This document shows, piece after piece, positions 15,759 through 16,718 of a DNA stretch of 16,718 nucleotides (the first letter of the stretch is position 1; each line of letters starts with the position of its first letter). The notes under the pieces are model-generated. The model saw only the letters and a program-made list of their open reading frames with translations, searched no databases and had not been told where the DNA came from. Location: assembly GCA_011682715.1 (NCBI GenBank), contig JAACEC010000021.1, forward strand, positions 1 to 16,718. Direction: 5' to 3'. The translations under genes and the position numbers were made by a program. The DNA is from Pseudomonadota bacterium (GTDB lineage Bacteria; Hydrothermota; 32-111; QNBC01).

Positions 15759-16546
15759 TACGTGTCTTGCTATTAGGTGCTTTAGGGAAAATGGGACGAC
15801 AAATTGCTATATCTGCAAAGCAGTACGATGACATTGTGATAACAAAAATGGTAGATAAAATTGATAAAAGAGATAACAACGATTTTTCGGAAATCACAGG
15901 TATCAGTGGATATGACTTGAAAATTCTCGATGATACGGATAAAAAATTGTTTACTGATGTGGATTGTGTAGTTGAATTTACGCAGCATGAAGCAACGGTA
16001 GGGCATGTGGTAAGAGCAAAGCAATATGGAATTCCATATGTAATCGGGACAACGGGGTTTAGTGAAAATGAACGAAAAATAATATCTGATGCTGCGGGGA
16101 AAATGCCGGTTTTTATATCATCGAATATGAGTAGGGGAATAAACGTCATTAATCTGTTATTGGATAGGCTGGTTGCCAATTTCTCGGAATATGATGTAGA
16201 GCTCTGGGAATTACACCATCGCGATAAAAGGGATGCACCGAGCGGAACGGCAATGATGCTTGCCGAGACAATAAAGAATGCCTTTCAAGGAGAGAAACGG
16301 GTTGTTCTGGGACGATCCGGTGTTGACAGTAAAAGAAAAAAGAATGAAATCTCCGTGAGCTCAATAAGAGGAGGGGATATTTTTGGAGAGCATCATATAC
16401 TATTTGCAGGTGATGGTGAAAATATTGAAATTGTTCATCGGGCGACAAATAGGGCCGTTTTTGCAAATGGTGCACTTGATGCTGTGAGATTTATAATTAA
16501 GAAACAAACGGGAATGTTCGGTTTTAAGAAGTTATTGAAGGATTAA
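15755..16546 (+). CDS. dapB: 4-hydroxy-tetrahydrodipicolinate reductase
   Basis: A 263-aa NAD(P)H-dependent reductase, the step after DapA. The N-terminal Rossmann part has G-A-L-G-K-M-G-R (8-15), D-V-D-C-V-V-E-F-T (68-76; relatives usually have D-F-T) and G-T-T-G-F (98-102). The catalytic C-terminal part has E-L-H-H-R-D-K-R-D-A-P-S-G-T-A (152-166, with H154, H155 and K158), S-I-R-G-G-D-I-F-G-E-H-H (203-214), and R-A-V-F-A-N-G-A-L (233-241). The ATG at 15755 overlaps the dapA stop, with only a weak Shine-Dalgarno, so coupling is likely. The aspartate kinase gene begins at the base after its stop. Confidence 0.96.
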   Translation: MIRVLLLGALGKMGRQIAISAKQYDDIVITKMVDKIDKRDNNDFSEITGISGYDLKILDDTDKKLFTDVDCVVEFTQHEATVGHVVRAKQYGIPYVIGTTGFSENERKIISDAAGKMPVFISSNMSRGINVINLLLDRLVANFSEYDVELWELHHRDKRDAPSGTAMMLAETIKNAFQGEKRVVLGRSGVDSKRKKNEISVSSIRGGDIFGEHHILFAGDGENIEIVHRATNRAVFANGALDAVRFIIKKQTGMFGFKKLLKD

Positions 16547-16718
16547 ATGGGAGTAGTAGTACAAAAATTCGGTGGTTCACTTTTATCTGATTTGAAAAGT
16601 CTTGAAAATGTAGCCGATTTGGTGGTTGAAAGTAAAAGAAAAGGGAATAAAGTGATTGTTGTGGTTTCGGCAATGGGGGATACTACGAATCGTCTGTATA
16701 AACAGGCATATAAAATCA
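16547..16718 (+). CDS. lysC: Aspartate kinase, 5' part (cut by window end)
   Basis: Only the first 57 residues are present. They show the amino acid kinase N-terminus: V-V-V-Q-K-F-G-G-S (3-11), the helix L-E-N-V-A-D-L-V-V-E-S-K-R-K-G (19-33), and I-V-V-V-S-A-M-G-D-T-T-N-R-L (38-51), all typical of aspartate kinase. The common K-F-G-G-T-S-V reads K-F-G-G-S-L-L here, closer to the MetL-type K-F-G-G-S-S-L. The enzyme phosphorylates aspartate, the entry step for lysine, threonine and methionine. AAGGA (16538-16542) lies 4 bases before the ATG, which directly follows the dapB stop. Whether regulatory ACT domains follow cannot be seen. Confidence 0.9.
   Translation, partial: MGVVVQKFGGSLLSDLKSLENVADLVVESKRKGNKVIVVVSAMGDTTNRLYKQAYKI

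Overview
The window is a dense, AT-rich bacterial chromosomal segment. It carries 17 genes, all on the + strand, and both end genes are cut by the window edges. Intergenic gaps are mostly under 15 bases and many genes overlap. The longest non-coding stretch is 35 bases (451-485), so no gene-free stretch exceeds 300 bases. I see no tRNA, rRNA, CRISPR array, insertion sequence or convincing rho-independent terminator. The gene content is a periplasmic LolA-type carrier (so a Gram-negative cell), the diaminopimelate pathway, an archaeal-type phosphoglycerate mutase and ExeA-like ATPases with TPR proteins. Together with the low GC content this fits a Deferribacterota-like or related anaerobic Gram-negative lineage. 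That assignment is inference from gene style and not proven.

Layout. (1) 1-450 is the 3' part of a formiminotransferase-cyclodeaminase family gene (folate one-carbon metabolism). (2) 451-4509 starts with a strong sigma70-type promoter that would place the transcript start on the ATG. It drives a three-gene module of an ExeA/GspA-type AAA ATPase, a 786-aa TPR protein with long charged linkers, and a second, paralogous ExeA-type ATPase. (3) 4511-6534 holds a PHP-domain phosphoesterase followed by an archaeal-type phosphoglycerate mutase gene that is broken by a frameshift near 6234. (4) 6544-10719 is nucleotide metabolism: purH, a dGTPase-like HD hydrolase, an unrecognised 156-aa protein and purM. 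(5) 10715-14867 holds a SAM hydrolase (DUF62-type) that seems to start at an ATT codon, then an Hsp20 chaperone, Lon protease and a LolA-like exported protein. (6) 14877-16718 is the lysine/diaminopimelate group dapA, dapB and the start of an aspartate kinase gene.

The genes work as several blocks strung into what may be one long read-through operon: purine synthesis (purH, purM) with dNTP and nucleotide turnover (dGTPase, PHP enzyme), protein quality control (Hsp20, Lon), and peptidoglycan/lysine precursor supply (dapA, dapB, lysC).

The most interesting points are the ATPase-TPR-ATPase module with repeated short acidic-hydrophobic motifs in its linkers, its apparently leaderless promoter with a dyad in the spacer, the apparent ATT start of the SAM hydrolase gene, the disrupted phosphoglycerate mutase gene, and the unrecognised gene nested over the dGTPase 3' end.
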